The translations under genes were made by a program, and so were the position numbers. The notes under the pieces were generated by a model. It searched no databases and had not been told where the DNA came from. It saw only the letters and a list, made by a program, of their open reading frames with translations. From contig JAFSBP010000368.1 in NCBI GenBank assembly GCA_017437205.1, positions 1 through 6,827 of the forward strand: a stretch of 6,827 nt of DNA, read 5' to 3'. The stretch's first letter is position 1. Every line of letters begins with the position of its first letter. The DNA is from Lachnospiraceae bacterium (lineage in GTDB: Bacteria; Bacillota; Clostridia; Lachnospirales; Lachnospiraceae). Positions 1 to 6,321 of the stretch are shown here, one piece after another.

Positions 1-67
1 ACGCCATACCACCGCTGCCAAGATAACAGGCATATTTTGCAGATTGATATTCTTTACTTTGCATCAC
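1..67 (-). CDS. 5' end of a gene running off the left edge, possibly an MFS transporter (partial)
   Basis: Only the first 21-22 codons are present; the gene continues leftward outside the window. It can start at a GTG (65-67) or at the immediately following in-frame ATG (62-64). An AGGAG motif (79-83) lies 11 nt from the GTG and 14 nt from the ATG, so the GTG is slightly favoured by spacing. From the ATG the peptide begins MQSKEYQSAKYACYLGSGGM. A short polar start followed by a YACYLG-type motif resembles, from memory, the first helix of some Clostridia major facilitator transporters, but this is too little sequence to be sure. The ribosome binding site directly abuts the rluF stop codon, so the gene is probably the next member of the leftward operon. 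That a gene starts here is well supported; its identity is a guess. Confidence 0.5.
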   Translation of the reverse strand, partial: MMQSKEYQSAKYACYLGSGGMA

Positions 68-86
68 TTTTTATAAATCTCCTCTT

Positions 87-1040
87 TTACTCCTGTCTCC
101 GGAACACAATATTCTTTCCTTCCGTCTTCTTAATCTCCCCGCGCTTGATTACAGACCTGCTATTCACCTTCTCGCTGAGCGGCTTCAGTTTGGGCTGGTA
201 GGATTTTTTATGTTCTGGCTTATGCACAGTCTTCGCTCCCGCTATCGGCTCCTTTATCTTTCCCCGCTCCTTCGCCTCGGCGTAAGACAGATTTGTGGAA
301 TCCTCCAACAGTCGGCGAAGTTCCGCATACTCCTCGGGAGTTACTTTGCGATATGAGCCGACACGCAGATCGCCGAGCTCAATATTCATCACACGAATAC
401 GCTTCAGATTACTCACGCGGTATCCCAGTGCCTCGCACATACGGCGGATCTGACGGTTCAGTCCCTGCGTCAAAATAATTCGGAAGCTGTATCCACCTGT
501 CTTCTCCACGCGGCAGGGCAAAGTCTTCACCCCGTCATCCAGCACTACGCCGGCCTCCATTGCCGCCACAAACTCCGGCGTCACCGGCTGATTTACTCGC
601 ACCATGTATTCCTTGTCGTGGTTGTTTCCGCCGCGCAGGATCTTATTCACCAGTTCACCCTGATTCGTCATTAGGATAAGACCGCTGGAGTCCTTGTCCA
701 GTCGGCCGATAGGGTAGACACGCTTCGGATAATTGATAAAATCCACGATATTGTCTTTGTCAAATTCGGCGGTTGTGCAGACGATTCCGATGGGCTTGTT
801 CACAACGAGCAGGATATCTTCTTCCTCCGCACGCACTGGCTTTCCGTTCACACACACACGTTGACCCGGAAGTACCTTGGTACCCATCTCAGCAGGAATA
901 CCGTCCACAGTGACCTTGCCTGACTCCACCAGGCGGTCTGCCTCACGTCGCGAGCAAACACCCGCCTCACTTAGGAATTTATTGATACGGACCGGTTCTG
1001 CACCGGACGCCGGATTCTTTTTCATGTCATTCTCTCTCAT
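87..1040 (-). CDS. rluF: 23S rRNA pseudouridine synthase, RluF/RluB type
   Basis: This enzyme isomerises a specific uridine in domain V of 23S rRNA to pseudouridine. The 317-aa product has an N-terminal S4 RNA-binding domain (about residues 18-70, with RINKFLSEAGVCSRREAD), then the RsuA/RluB/E/F catalytic domain. Asp115 in GRLDKDSSGL is the expected catalytic aspartate; NKPIGIVCTT (81-90) and GLNRQIRRMCEALGY are further family motifs, the latter RluF-like. The last 80 or so residues form a lysine/arginine-rich tail without a recognisable fold, probably an rRNA-binding extension. The ATG at 1038-1040 is chosen because AGGAG (1047-1051) sits 6 nt upstream; a Met five codons later is a weaker option. 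It lies 42 nt downstream of yggS, in the same operon. RluF (U2604) versus RluB (U2605) specificity is inferred from sequence only. Confidence 0.92.
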   Translation of the reverse strand: MRENDMKKNPASGAEPVRINKFLSEAGVCSRREADRLVESGKVTVDGIPAEMGTKVLPGQRVCVNGKPVRAEEEDILLVVNKPIGIVCTTAEFDKDNIVDFINYPKRVYPIGRLDKDSSGLILMTNQGELVNKILRGGNNHDKEYMVRVNQPVTPEFVAAMEAGVVLDDGVKTLPCRVEKTGGYSFRIILTQGLNRQIRRMCEALGYRVSNLKRIRVMNIELGDLRVGSYRKVTPEEYAELRRLLEDSTNLSYAEAKERGKIKEPIAGAKTVHKPEHKKSYQPKLKPLSEKVNSRSVIKRGEIKKTEGKNIVFRRQE

Positions 1041-1061
1041 TGCTCTCTCCTGTTTCCTATT

Positions 1062-1075
1062 ATCATGAACATGAT
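1062..1075. repeat. Short palindrome in the yggS-rluF gap
   Basis: ATCATG and CATGAT are separated by 2 nt within the 42-nt gap between the yggS stop and the rluF start. It could be a weak operator or chance; it lacks a T-run and the centre is too short for a stable RNA hairpin of this size. Confidence 0.3.
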
Positions 1076-1082
1076 GATTAAA

Positions 1083-1790
1083 TCAGCCATTCTGCCCGTA
1101 ATCTCTTTCACCGAAAATCGCCGTTCCGACTCTCACGAGGGTTGCGCCTTCCTCAATTGCCACTTCAAAATCACCGGTCATGCCCATGGACAGTTCACGG
1201 ATGTCCGTTCCCGGAATCGCAAGGGCCGCGAGCTCGTCCCGTTTTTCCCGCATCCGTCTAAAGTGCTCTCGGCTCTCCTCAGCATCATCCACAAAGGGAG
1301 CGATACACATAAGACCATTTAATTTCAGATTCGGTAATTCCGCAATCTGTCTCGCAAGCGTCTCTGCTTCATTGATGTCAATACCGCCTTTGCTCTCCTC
1401 ATTGCCGATATTGATCTCCACGAGAACCGGACAGATAATTCCCGCTTTCGCAGCTTCTTTCTGAATCTCCTGCGCGAGACGCAGTGAATCCACCGAATGG
1501 ATCAAGCAGGTCTTACCCATCAAATATTTTACCTTATTGCGCTGCAGATGACCTATCATGTGCCACGAAAGTCCTTTTTGCAGGGTTTCCTCCTTCGTGC
1601 ACATCTCCTGTACCTTATTTTCTCCAAAATTGGTCACGCCTTGCTCGATTAAAGCCTGAATATCCTCAGCCGGCTTTGTCTTGCTGACAGCGATCAAAGT
1701 CACCTCCGAGCGTGCACGGCCGGCACGTAAACAGGCTGCAGTCACGCGCGCCTCTACTTTCTTATAATTTTCTACAACATATGGATTCAT
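1083..1790 (-). CDS. yggS: Pyridoxal phosphate homeostasis protein (YggS/PLPBP/YlmE family)
   Basis: This cytoplasmic PLP-binding protein has the fold of the alanine racemase N-terminal TIM barrel. Family members buffer vitamin B6 and affect amino-acid and keto-acid balance, with no confirmed catalytic activity. The 235-aa length is normal. Lys37 in AVSKTKP is the expected Schiff-base lysine. Other family motifs are FGENKVQE (55-62), [11 protein letters not shown] (76-86), [13 protein letters not shown] (124-136), the phosphate-site motif SMGMTGDF (201-208) and RVGTAIFG (220-227). The ATG at 1788-1790 overlaps the TGA of the upstream VanZ gene as ATGA, and an AGGAG lies 8 nt upstream inside that gene, which implies translational coupling. 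In many Firmicutes the homologue sits beside sepF in the division cluster; here it does not. Confidence 0.95.
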   Translation of the reverse strand: MNPYVVENYKKVEARVTAACLRAGRARSEVTLIAVSKTKPAEDIQALIEQGVTNFGENKVQEMCTKEETLQKGLSWHMIGHLQRNKVKYLMGKTCLIHSVDSLRLAQEIQKEAAKAGIICPVLVEINIGNEESKGGIDINEAETLARQIAELPNLKLNGLMCIAPFVDDAEESREHFRRMREKRDELAALAIPGTDIRELSMGMTGDFEVAIEEGATLVRVGTAIFGERDYGQNG

Positions 1791-2248
1791 AGTTTTCTCT
1801 CCTTCATTATCTTTTGCACAACGCGCATCAGTATCGCGCCGATCAGCGTACCCGTGGTATTTAACACCAAATCATCCACCTCGGTGACACCTACACCAAA
1901 TATATATTGCGAAACCTCAATCACTAAAGAAAGCACAAACCCGATCAGCGTTGCCCGCCAAACGGTATGCCCCGGATCCTTCCAGACTAGATATGCGCCC
2001 AGCGGGATAAACCACACGATGTTTCCAACAAACAAATAAATAAACAGCCAAATAAACCCTCCGCGCAGGAAGGGGATATAGGCTGAAAACAACTCCAGGT
2101 TGAGTTTCCCGTTGGTCATGATATGACTCAACGAAAAATCATCCCTGAACACCGTGATGCGCAGCAGCGCAATCACATATATCCAGAACAGCAGAGTAAT
2201 TAATTGTCCGAATCTCTGCTGTTCACTTTTTCTCTCAAAGCTCTTCAT
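1787..2248 (-). CDS. VanZ-family membrane protein
   Basis: This is a 153-aa integral membrane protein with about four hydrophobic segments: roughly 14-34, 64-88, 97-117 and a weaker one at 131-147. The VanZ-like signature is present: GNIVWFIPLG (75-84), ExxQ at Glu111-Gln114, and DDLVLNTTG (125-133). The founding VanZ of Tn1546 gives low-level teicoplanin resistance, but most chromosomal homologues have no established role, so resistance should not be assumed. A longer frame opening with GTG at 2270-2272 exists, but AAAGGAG (2254-2260) with a 5-nt gap to the ATG at 2246-2248 shows the real start and lies inside the longer version. The stop overlaps the yggS start by 4 nt. A hairpin (2261-2280) abuts its ribosome binding site. 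Confidence 0.88.
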   Translation of the reverse strand: MKSFERKSEQQRFGQLITLLFWIYVIALLRITVFRDDFSLSHIMTNGKLNLELFSAYIPFLRGGFIWLFIYLFVGNIVWFIPLGAYLVWKDPGHTVWRATLIGFVLSLVIEVSQYIFGVGVTEVDDLVLNTTGTLIGAILMRVVQKIMKERKL

Positions 2249-2253
2249 TTTGG

Positions 2254-2260
2254 CTCCTTT
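2254..2260 (-). promoter_or_regulatory. Ribosome binding site deciding the VanZ start
   Basis: AAAGGAG lies 5 nt upstream of the ATG at 2246-2248. It places the start there rather than at the GTG 24 nt further upstream. Confidence 0.85.
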
Positions 2261-2280
2261 ACAGTGCCTCACGGCACAGT
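2261..2280 (-). other. RNA hairpin with GNRA-type tetraloop directly before the VanZ ribosome binding site
   Basis: Read on the minus strand, ACTGTGCC and GGCACTGT flank the loop GTGA. This gives an 8-bp stem with one internal U-U mismatch, capped by a GUGA (GNRA) tetraloop closed by C-G. The 3' arm ends immediately before the AAAGGAG of the VanZ gene. No T-run follows, so it is not a standard intrinsic terminator. It may stabilise the 3' end of the ABC-F message, mark a processing site or modulate VanZ translation; these roles are inference. Confidence 0.55.
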
Positions 2281-2317
2281 TTAGATTCAGGCTTTGTCGC
2301 TTAACACTTTGCCCTGA

Positions 2318-3874
2318 TTACACCACTCTGGTGGTCCACTTGGTACAGTCCCAAACATCTGTCGCCCAGCCCTCATAGAACTCCGGCTCATGACAAACCA
2401 TCAGAATACTGCCCTTATATGCCTGAAGCGCGCGGCGAAGTTCATCCTTCGCATCCACATCCAAATGGTTGGTGGGCTCGTCGAGAAGCAATATGTTCGT
2501 CTCATTGTTGATCAGCTTACACAGACGAACCTTCGCCTGCTCACCACCGCTAAGAACACGCACCTTGCTCTCGATGTGCTTCGTGGTCAGACCGCACTTC
2601 GCCAATGCAGAACGCACCTCATACTGAGTATATGCAGGAAACTCCTGCCAAATTTCCTCAATACAGGAAGTTTCGATATCCGGTCTGGTCTCCTGCTCAA
2701 AATATCCGATCTGCAGGTAATCTCCCTGCTCGACCTCTCCTGAAAGAGGCGGGATCAGCCCCAAAATACTCTTTAACAGCGTGGATTTACCGATACCGTT
2801 GGCTCCGATCAGCGCAATCTTCTGTCCACGCTCCATGGAAAGATTCAGCGGGCTGCTAAGCGGCTCATCGTAACCGATGACCAGATCCTTCGTCGTAAAA
2901 ATATAACGTGAAGGCGTTCTCGCCTCCTTAAAATGAAACTCCGGCTTCGGCTTCTCCGCCGCCAGCTCGATCATCTCCATATTGTCCAGCTTCTTTTGGC
3001 GTGACATGGCCATGTTTCTGGTGGCAACACGCGCCTTGTTTCGGTTGACAAAATCCTTCAGATCGGCAATTTCTTTCTGCTGGCGGTTATACGCCGCCTC
3101 AATCTGCGCCTTTTTCATCTCATAGACTTCGCGGAAATGATCATAATCACCCACATAGCGCTCCAGCTTCTGATTGTCCATGTGATAGATCAGATTGATT
3201 ACGCTGTTGAGGAAAGGAATGTCGTGAGAAATCAGAATAAATGCATTCTCGTACTCATTCAGATACCGCTTCAGCCATTCAATGTGCTCCGCGTCCAAAT
3301 AATTGGTCGGCTCATCCAAAAGTAGAATGTCCGGTTTTTCCAATAAAAGTTTACCGAGAAGAACCTTCGTTCTCTGACCGCCGCTAAGGTCCGTCACATC
3401 ACGGTCGAGCCCTAAATCAAGAAGTCCCAGCGCCCTGGCAACCTCCTCCACTTTCGAATCAATCAGATAAAAATCATGGGCATCCAACAGATCCTGGATA
3501 GTTCCCAGTTCATCCATATACTCCGTCATCTGCGCATCGTCCGCGTCACACATCTTGTCGCAGATCTCATTCATACGCACTTCCATCTGAAACAGGCGGT
3601 CAAAGGCAGAGCGAAGCACACTTCCAACGGTCATTCCTTTCGTCAACACTGCATGCTGATCCAAATATCCTACCTGGACATTCTTCGACCACTCAATTTT
3701 TCCCTCATCGGGCTGCAGTTTTCCCGTGATAATATTCATAAAAGTGGACTTACCCTCACCATTGGCTCCGATCAGACCGATATGCTCACCCTTAAGGAGA
3801 CGAAAAGAAACATCCTGAAAAATCGCACGGTCACCGAAGCCGTGGGTTAAATGTTCAACTGTAAGTATACTCAT
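2318..3874 (-). CDS. ABC-F family ATPase (YkpA/YbiT-like translation factor)
   Basis: A soluble 518-aa twin-ATPase protein without membrane segments. ABC-F proteins bind the ribosomal E site and help restart stalled or poorly positioned translation; some give antibiotic resistance by target protection. Domain 1 has Walker A GANGEGKST (36-44), signature LSGGQ (163-167), Walker B ILLLDE (183-188) and SHD (216-218). The interdomain linker (about 243-322) holds the basic RNKARVATRNMAMSRQKKLD stretch typical of the ABC-F P-site tRNA-interaction motif. Domain 2 has GANGIGKST (356-364), LSGGE (441-445), ILLLDE (461-466) and a switch His495 in CHEPEF, a variant I regard as normal for this subfamily. 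The short linker and overall pattern suit the housekeeping YkpA/YbiT group better than resistance types, though phenotype cannot be read from sequence. The ATG at 3872-3874 follows GAGGT at 4 nt; a TTG at 3902-3904 has no such support. Confidence 0.93.
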   Translation of the reverse strand: MSILTVEHLTHGFGDRAIFQDVSFRLLKGEHIGLIGANGEGKSTFMNIITGKLQPDEGKIEWSKNVQVGYLDQHAVLTKGMTVGSVLRSAFDRLFQMEVRMNEICDKMCDADDAQMTEYMDELGTIQDLLDAHDFYLIDSKVEEVARALGLLDLGLDRDVTDLSGGQRTKVLLGKLLLEKPDILLLDEPTNYLDAEHIEWLKRYLNEYENAFILISHDIPFLNSVINLIYHMDNQKLERYVGDYDHFREVYEMKKAQIEAAYNRQQKEIADLKDFVNRNKARVATRNMAMSRQKKLDNMEMIELAAEKPKPEFHFKEARTPSRYIFTTKDLVIGYDEPLSSPLNLSMERGQKIALIGANGIGKSTLLKSILGLIPPLSGEVEQGDYLQIGYFEQETRPDIETSCIEEIWQEFPAYTQYEVRSALAKCGLTTKHIESKVRVLSGGEQAKVRLCKLINNETNILLLDEPTNHLDVDAKDELRRALQAYKGSILMVCHEPEFYEGWATDVWDCTKWTTRVV

Positions 3875-3878
3875 AATT

Positions 3879-3883
3879 ACCTC
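3879..3883 (-). promoter_or_regulatory. Ribosome binding site deciding the ABC-F start
   Basis: GAGGT lies 4 nt upstream of the ATG at 3872-3874. It would lie inside the coding region if the upstream TTG were used, and the ABC-F fold begins normally at this ATG (MSILTVEHLT). Confidence 0.7.
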
Positions 3884-3915
3884 GTAAATAGAAAAAATTT
3901 CCAAACTAATTTTTT

Positions 3916-3947
3916 ACAGAAAAAGCGGTGCAATGATTCAGCACCGC
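3916..3947 (-). terminator. Rho-independent terminator after queA
   Basis: On the minus strand GCGGTGC (3941-3947) and GCACCGC (3925-3931) form a perfect 7-bp GC-rich stem with a 9-nt loop, followed at once by TTTTTCTGT. It lies 38 nt past the queA stop and about 40 nt before the ABC-F start. It therefore splits the leftward genes into two units, unless read-through is high. I found no strong sigma-A promoter in the short stretch between it and the ABC-F gene. Confidence 0.88.
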
Positions 3948-3985
3948 ATAAGTTCATTTAAAAAGCAAAGCTTATCGGATGAACC

Positions 3986-5011
3986 TCACCTTATAAACAT
4001 CGCATCGCCAAAAGAAAAGAACCGATATCGTTCCTTAACAGCCTCCTCATATGCTGCCAGCATATTCTCTCTTCCCGCCAGTGCAGACACCAACATGAGC
4101 AATGTGGACTGAGGTAGATGGAAATTCGTGATCAGTGCATCGATCGCCTTGAATTTATATCCGGGATAGATAAAAATTTCTGTCCATCCACTGGTAGCAT
4201 GTACCACACCGTCCTCGGTAGTCGCAGACTCAAGGGTACGGCAACTGGTGGTTCCCACGGAAATGACCCGATGTCCCTCCGCCTTCGTTCGGTTGATCAG
4301 CGCTGCAGCCTCCTCATCCACCATAAAGAACTCGGAATGCATATGATGCTCCAGTACATTTTCCACCTTCACAGGTCGGAATGTGCCTAAGCCTACGTGC
4401 AGAGTCACTCGTGCAATTTTCACACCCTTCGCCTCAATCTGCGCAAGCAATTCATTCGTAAAGTGCAAGCCTGCTGTGGGTGCAGCGGCAGAACCGTCAT
4501 GCTTTGCATAGACAGTCTGATAGCGATTTTTATCCTGAAGCACATGGGTAATGTAAGGAGGCAGAGGCATCTGCCCGAGTTCATCCAGAACTTCCTCAAA
4601 AATGCCCTCATATTCAAAGCGAATCAGGCGGTTTCCTTCCTCCACCACATCCACTACCGTTCCCTTAAGCTTTCCATCACCAAAGGAAATCACCGTGCCG
4701 GGCTTTGCCTTCTTTCCGGGCTTCACCAAAGTTTCCCAGGTGTCGTTCTCCTTTCGCTTCAGCAAAAGGACCTCTATTCCGGCACCGGTTCCCTCTTTCA
4801 CACCGTAAAGGCGTGCGGGAATGACACGGGTGTCATTGATCACCAAACAGTCTCCGGGATTCAGTTCATCAATTATATTGTAAAATACATCATGCCGAAA
4901 CTCGCCGGTTTCCTTGTTAAGAACCAGCAGGCGGGAGGAACTGCGATCCTCAAGTGGATCCTGCGCAATCAGCTCCTGCGGCAATTCATAATCAAAATCC
5001 GAAACATTCAT
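3986..5011 (-). CDS. queA: S-adenosylmethionine:tRNA ribosyltransferase-isomerase
   Basis: QueA transfers and isomerises the ribosyl group of S-adenosylmethionine onto 7-aminomethyl-7-deazaguanine in tRNA, making epoxyqueuosine at wobble position 34 of the GUN-anticodon tRNAs (Asp, Asn, His, Tyr). The 341-aa length is standard. Family motifs run the whole length: [11 protein letters not shown] near the N-terminus, [10 protein letters not shown] (59-68), RYQTVYAK (163-170), [13 protein letters not shown] (173-185), [15 protein letters not shown] (294-308) and a C-terminal [13 protein letters not shown]. The ATG at 5009-5011 begins 6 nt after the stop of the upstream gene, with GGAG overlapping that stop region, so the two are cotranscribed and perhaps coupled. 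A second ATG 4 nt later is out of frame. The usual partner tgt is not in this window. Confidence 0.97.
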   Translation of the reverse strand: MNVSDFDYELPQELIAQDPLEDRSSSRLLVLNKETGEFRHDVFYNIIDELNPGDCLVINDTRVIPARLYGVKEGTGAGIEVLLLKRKENDTWETLVKPGKKAKPGTVISFGDGKLKGTVVDVVEEGNRLIRFEYEGIFEEVLDELGQMPLPPYITHVLQDKNRYQTVYAKHDGSAAAPTAGLHFTNELLAQIEAKGVKIARVTLHVGLGTFRPVKVENVLEHHMHSEFFMVDEEAAALINRTKAEGHRVISVGTTSCRTLESATTEDGVVHATSGWTEIFIYPGYKFKAIDALITNFHLPQSTLLMLVSALAGRENMLAAYEEAVKERYRFFSFGDAMFIR

Positions 5012-5017
5012 TCAATC

Positions 5018-6139
5018 TTACTCCGGTTTCTGGGTCGTTAAATTTCCCTTGTAAACATAGGCAACCTGACCTTTATACTCGATCTGGCTCCAATTCTCGC
5101 TGTATCCGGTACGACGAACATAATCGCCCGGATAGAGTGCTCCAAGCGCCACACTCTCCACTGAATTTTGCGAGCGAACGTTTACCTCATTTTTTGCGTA
5201 AACAGTCTCATCTACACGATAAAAGAGTTCTCCGTTCACATAAAAAGTATCTTCATCTCCGGCCTCCGTAGATTCCGGTACAACTACATTATTGAGTAAT
5301 TTTACAAGTTCAAACAGTTTTTCGTCAGATTCCATCGCAGATGTAAGACGATTTGAAACATCCTCTACCAGTTCCTTTACGTCATCTTCCTGGTCTGCGG
5401 CATTCATGTAATCCACTTTATCACTGGCCAACACTCCGTTTGCCATCTGCAGCGTGCCCTCTTCCGTACAATTTAGGTAATAGTGATTCAACTGAGGCGC
5501 CGCTGTATCTATATTGATAAATTTAATCTCACTGTATACATAGAGAATATACTCGCCCTCATAGAGGCCGGGTTTTGTATAACAGATAATATTGCGATAG
5601 TCTTCGATATACTGGCTCTTTTTTTGCAAATTCTCGAGCGTGTACTGACTGTCATCCTCCACAAGACGATGAATTGTATTCACATCACACGCTGTAAGTG
5701 CCTCATAATAATCGGACATCAATTTTTTTACTTTTTCATCCTGCGTCAACACTAAAGACGTGTCCAACGTAATCGTAGAGCTTTCTTCCTCGGTCGAGGC
5801 AGCAGTTTCTTCTGTGGATGTCGCTGCAGTAGTATCTTCCGGTCCATTTGCAGGCTTAAACATTTTTGTTCCAAGCAACACTAAAACAATGATCAATACA
5901 AGCGCAACCGCTCCAATGATCACATATTTACCGTAATCCTCTAAAAATTGATTCTGAGGTTTTTCACTGCGAGGTGCAAGATTCTGTTCTGCCTCCATCC
6001 TGCGCTGTCTGGCCTCAATCACCGGAATCTCTAATGTCTTCTGAGACACCTTCTTTTCACGTTCAGGGGCGTCCAACTCAACCTCTTCTATGTAAAAATC
6101 CTGCTTATCCTTATCATCAAACTTATTCTTATCGCTCAT
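5018..6139 (-). CDS. Single-pass membrane protein with extracytoplasmic NTF2-like region and C-terminal SH3 domain, function unknown
   Basis: The 373-aa product has a highly charged cytoplasmic N-terminus (1-70), one strong transmembrane helix (about 72-90, YVIIGAVALVLIIVLVLLG) and a Thr/Glu-rich linker (98-125). A mainly helical region (about 130-225) follows, whose LMSDYYEALTACDVNTIHRLV start resembles NTF2-like folds. After an acidic stretch comes a bacterial SH3-type domain (about 312-367, with VNVRSQNSVES, GDYV, GYSENWSQIEYKGQVAYV). Extracytoplasmic SH3b domains often bind peptidoglycan or peptides, so an envelope role is likely, but no function is established. There is no catalytic motif. 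GGAGG (6146-6150) is 6 nt from the ATG at 6137-6139 and 3 nt from an adjacent ATG at 6140-6142, so the former is preferred; a TTG at 6209-6211 lies upstream of the predicted promoter -10. It heads the queA transcript. Confidence 0.85.
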   Translation of the reverse strand: MSDKNKFDDKDKQDFYIEEVELDAPEREKKVSQKTLEIPVIEARQRRMEAEQNLAPRSEKPQNQFLEDYGKYVIIGAVALVLIIVLVLLGTKMFKPANGPEDTTAATSTEETAASTEEESSTITLDTSLVLTQDEKVKKLMSDYYEALTACDVNTIHRLVEDDSQYTLENLQKKSQYIEDYRNIICYTKPGLYEGEYILYVYSEIKFINIDTAAPQLNHYYLNCTEEGTLQMANGVLASDKVDYMNAADQEDDVKELVEDVSNRLTSAMESDEKLFELVKLLNNVVVPESTEAGDEDTFYVNGELFYRVDETVYAKNEVNVRSQNSVESVALGALYPGDYVRRTGYSENWSQIEYKGQVAYVYKGNLTTQKPE

Positions 6140-6145
6140 CATCCG

Positions 6146-6150
6146 CCTCC
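6146..6150 (-). promoter_or_regulatory. Ribosome binding site deciding the SH3-protein start
   Basis: GGAGG lies 6 nt before the ATG at 6137-6139 and 3 nt before the tandem ATG at 6140-6142. It rules out the longer TTG-initiated reading and favours the second of the two tandem ATGs. Confidence 0.8.
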
Positions 6151-6171
6151 AAACATATTCAAACAATTGCA

Positions 6172-6217
6172 CCAAATTACATTTCTTATATTCTACCAAA
6201 AACGACGCCAAATTACA
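6172..6217. repeat. Two direct copies of CCAAATTACA flanking the leftward promoter
   Basis: Identical 10-bp copies lie at 6172-6181 and 6208-6217 (TGTAATTTGG on the minus strand), 36 bp apart. One overlaps the -35 element and the other falls just past the expected transcription start. That placement would suit a repressor binding two sites, but two 10-bp AT-rich copies could also be chance. Confidence 0.4.
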
Positions 6218-6218
6218 A
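6190..6218 (-). promoter_or_regulatory. Sigma-A-type promoter for the SH3 protein-queA unit
   Basis: On the minus strand, TTGTAA (6213-6218) and TAGAAT (6190-6195) are separated by 17 nt, and a TGG just before the -10 gives an extended -10 element. Transcription would begin near 6183, about 33 nt before the ribosome binding site. This fits vegetative expression of a housekeeping operon. Confidence 0.7.
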
Positions 6219-6259
6219 CCACTTTATCACCTTTTCCAAAAATAACCTTTGTTCCTTTC

Positions 6260-6289
6260 GTATAAACCACTCTCATTCCGTAAATCATC
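6260..6289 (+). promoter_or_regulatory. Candidate sigma-F-like promoter of sigG
   Basis: GTATA (6260-6264) matches the sigma-F -35 consensus GYWTA exactly. After a 15-nt spacer, GTAAATCATC (6280-6289) partly matches the -10 consensus GGNRANAHTR. The start point would lie near 6295, leaving a short leader before the ribosome binding site. sigG is transcribed by sigma-F in the Bacillus forespore, so the placement is sensible, but the -10 is weak and this is a tentative call. Confidence 0.4.
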
Positions 6290-6308
6290 TTTTTAGGAAA
6301 AATTTTTC

Positions 6309-6313
6309 GGAGG
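6309..6313 (+). promoter_or_regulatory. Ribosome binding site of sigG
   Basis: GGAGG sits 8 nt before the ATG at 6322-6324. A second purine motif, AAGGAG (6316-6321), touches the ATG directly and is too close to serve as the main site. Confidence 0.8.
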
Positions 6314-6321
6314 TTAAGGAG

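Noticed and set aside
2249..2272. Longer VanZ reading from a GTG at 2270-2272
   Set aside because: The extra codons contain the ribosome binding site of the ATG at 2246-2248 and one arm of the hairpin is just downstream of the GTG.
2287..2317. Imperfect inverted repeat (TCAGGC with GCCCTGA) just after the ABC-F stop, as a terminator
   Set aside because: The stem is short with a bulge and a long loop, and no T-run follows on the minus strand.
2322..2335. Inverted repeat ACCAC/GTGGT at the end of the ABC-F gene
   Set aside because: It lies inside the codons for the conserved C-terminal residues, has only a 5-bp stem and has no T-run.
3400..3874. Possibility that the second ABC-F ATPase site is broken because the switch motif reads CHEPEF
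   Set aside because: The switch histidine is present, both Walker pairs and signatures are intact, and an HEPEF variant is, as I recall it, common in this subfamily.
3875..3904. Longer ABC-F reading from a TTG at 3902-3904
   Set aside because: No ribosome binding site supports it, and the conserved protein start coincides with the ATG at 3872-3874, preceded by GAGGT.
4397..5041. Long plus-strand open frame of 214 codons opposite queA
   Set aside because: It is wholly antisense to a strongly conserved queA gene, its translation shows no recognisable motif, and its composition is that of a shadow frame.
6143..6211. Longer SH3-protein reading from a TTG at 6209-6211
   Set aside because: It begins upstream of the predicted -10 element, so the start codon would not be on the transcript, and a strong GGAGG precedes the internal ATG.
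6297..6308. Perfect palindrome GAAAAATTTTTC before sigG
   Set aside because: It is a low-complexity A/T run with no loop, easily produced by chance in an AT-rich leader.
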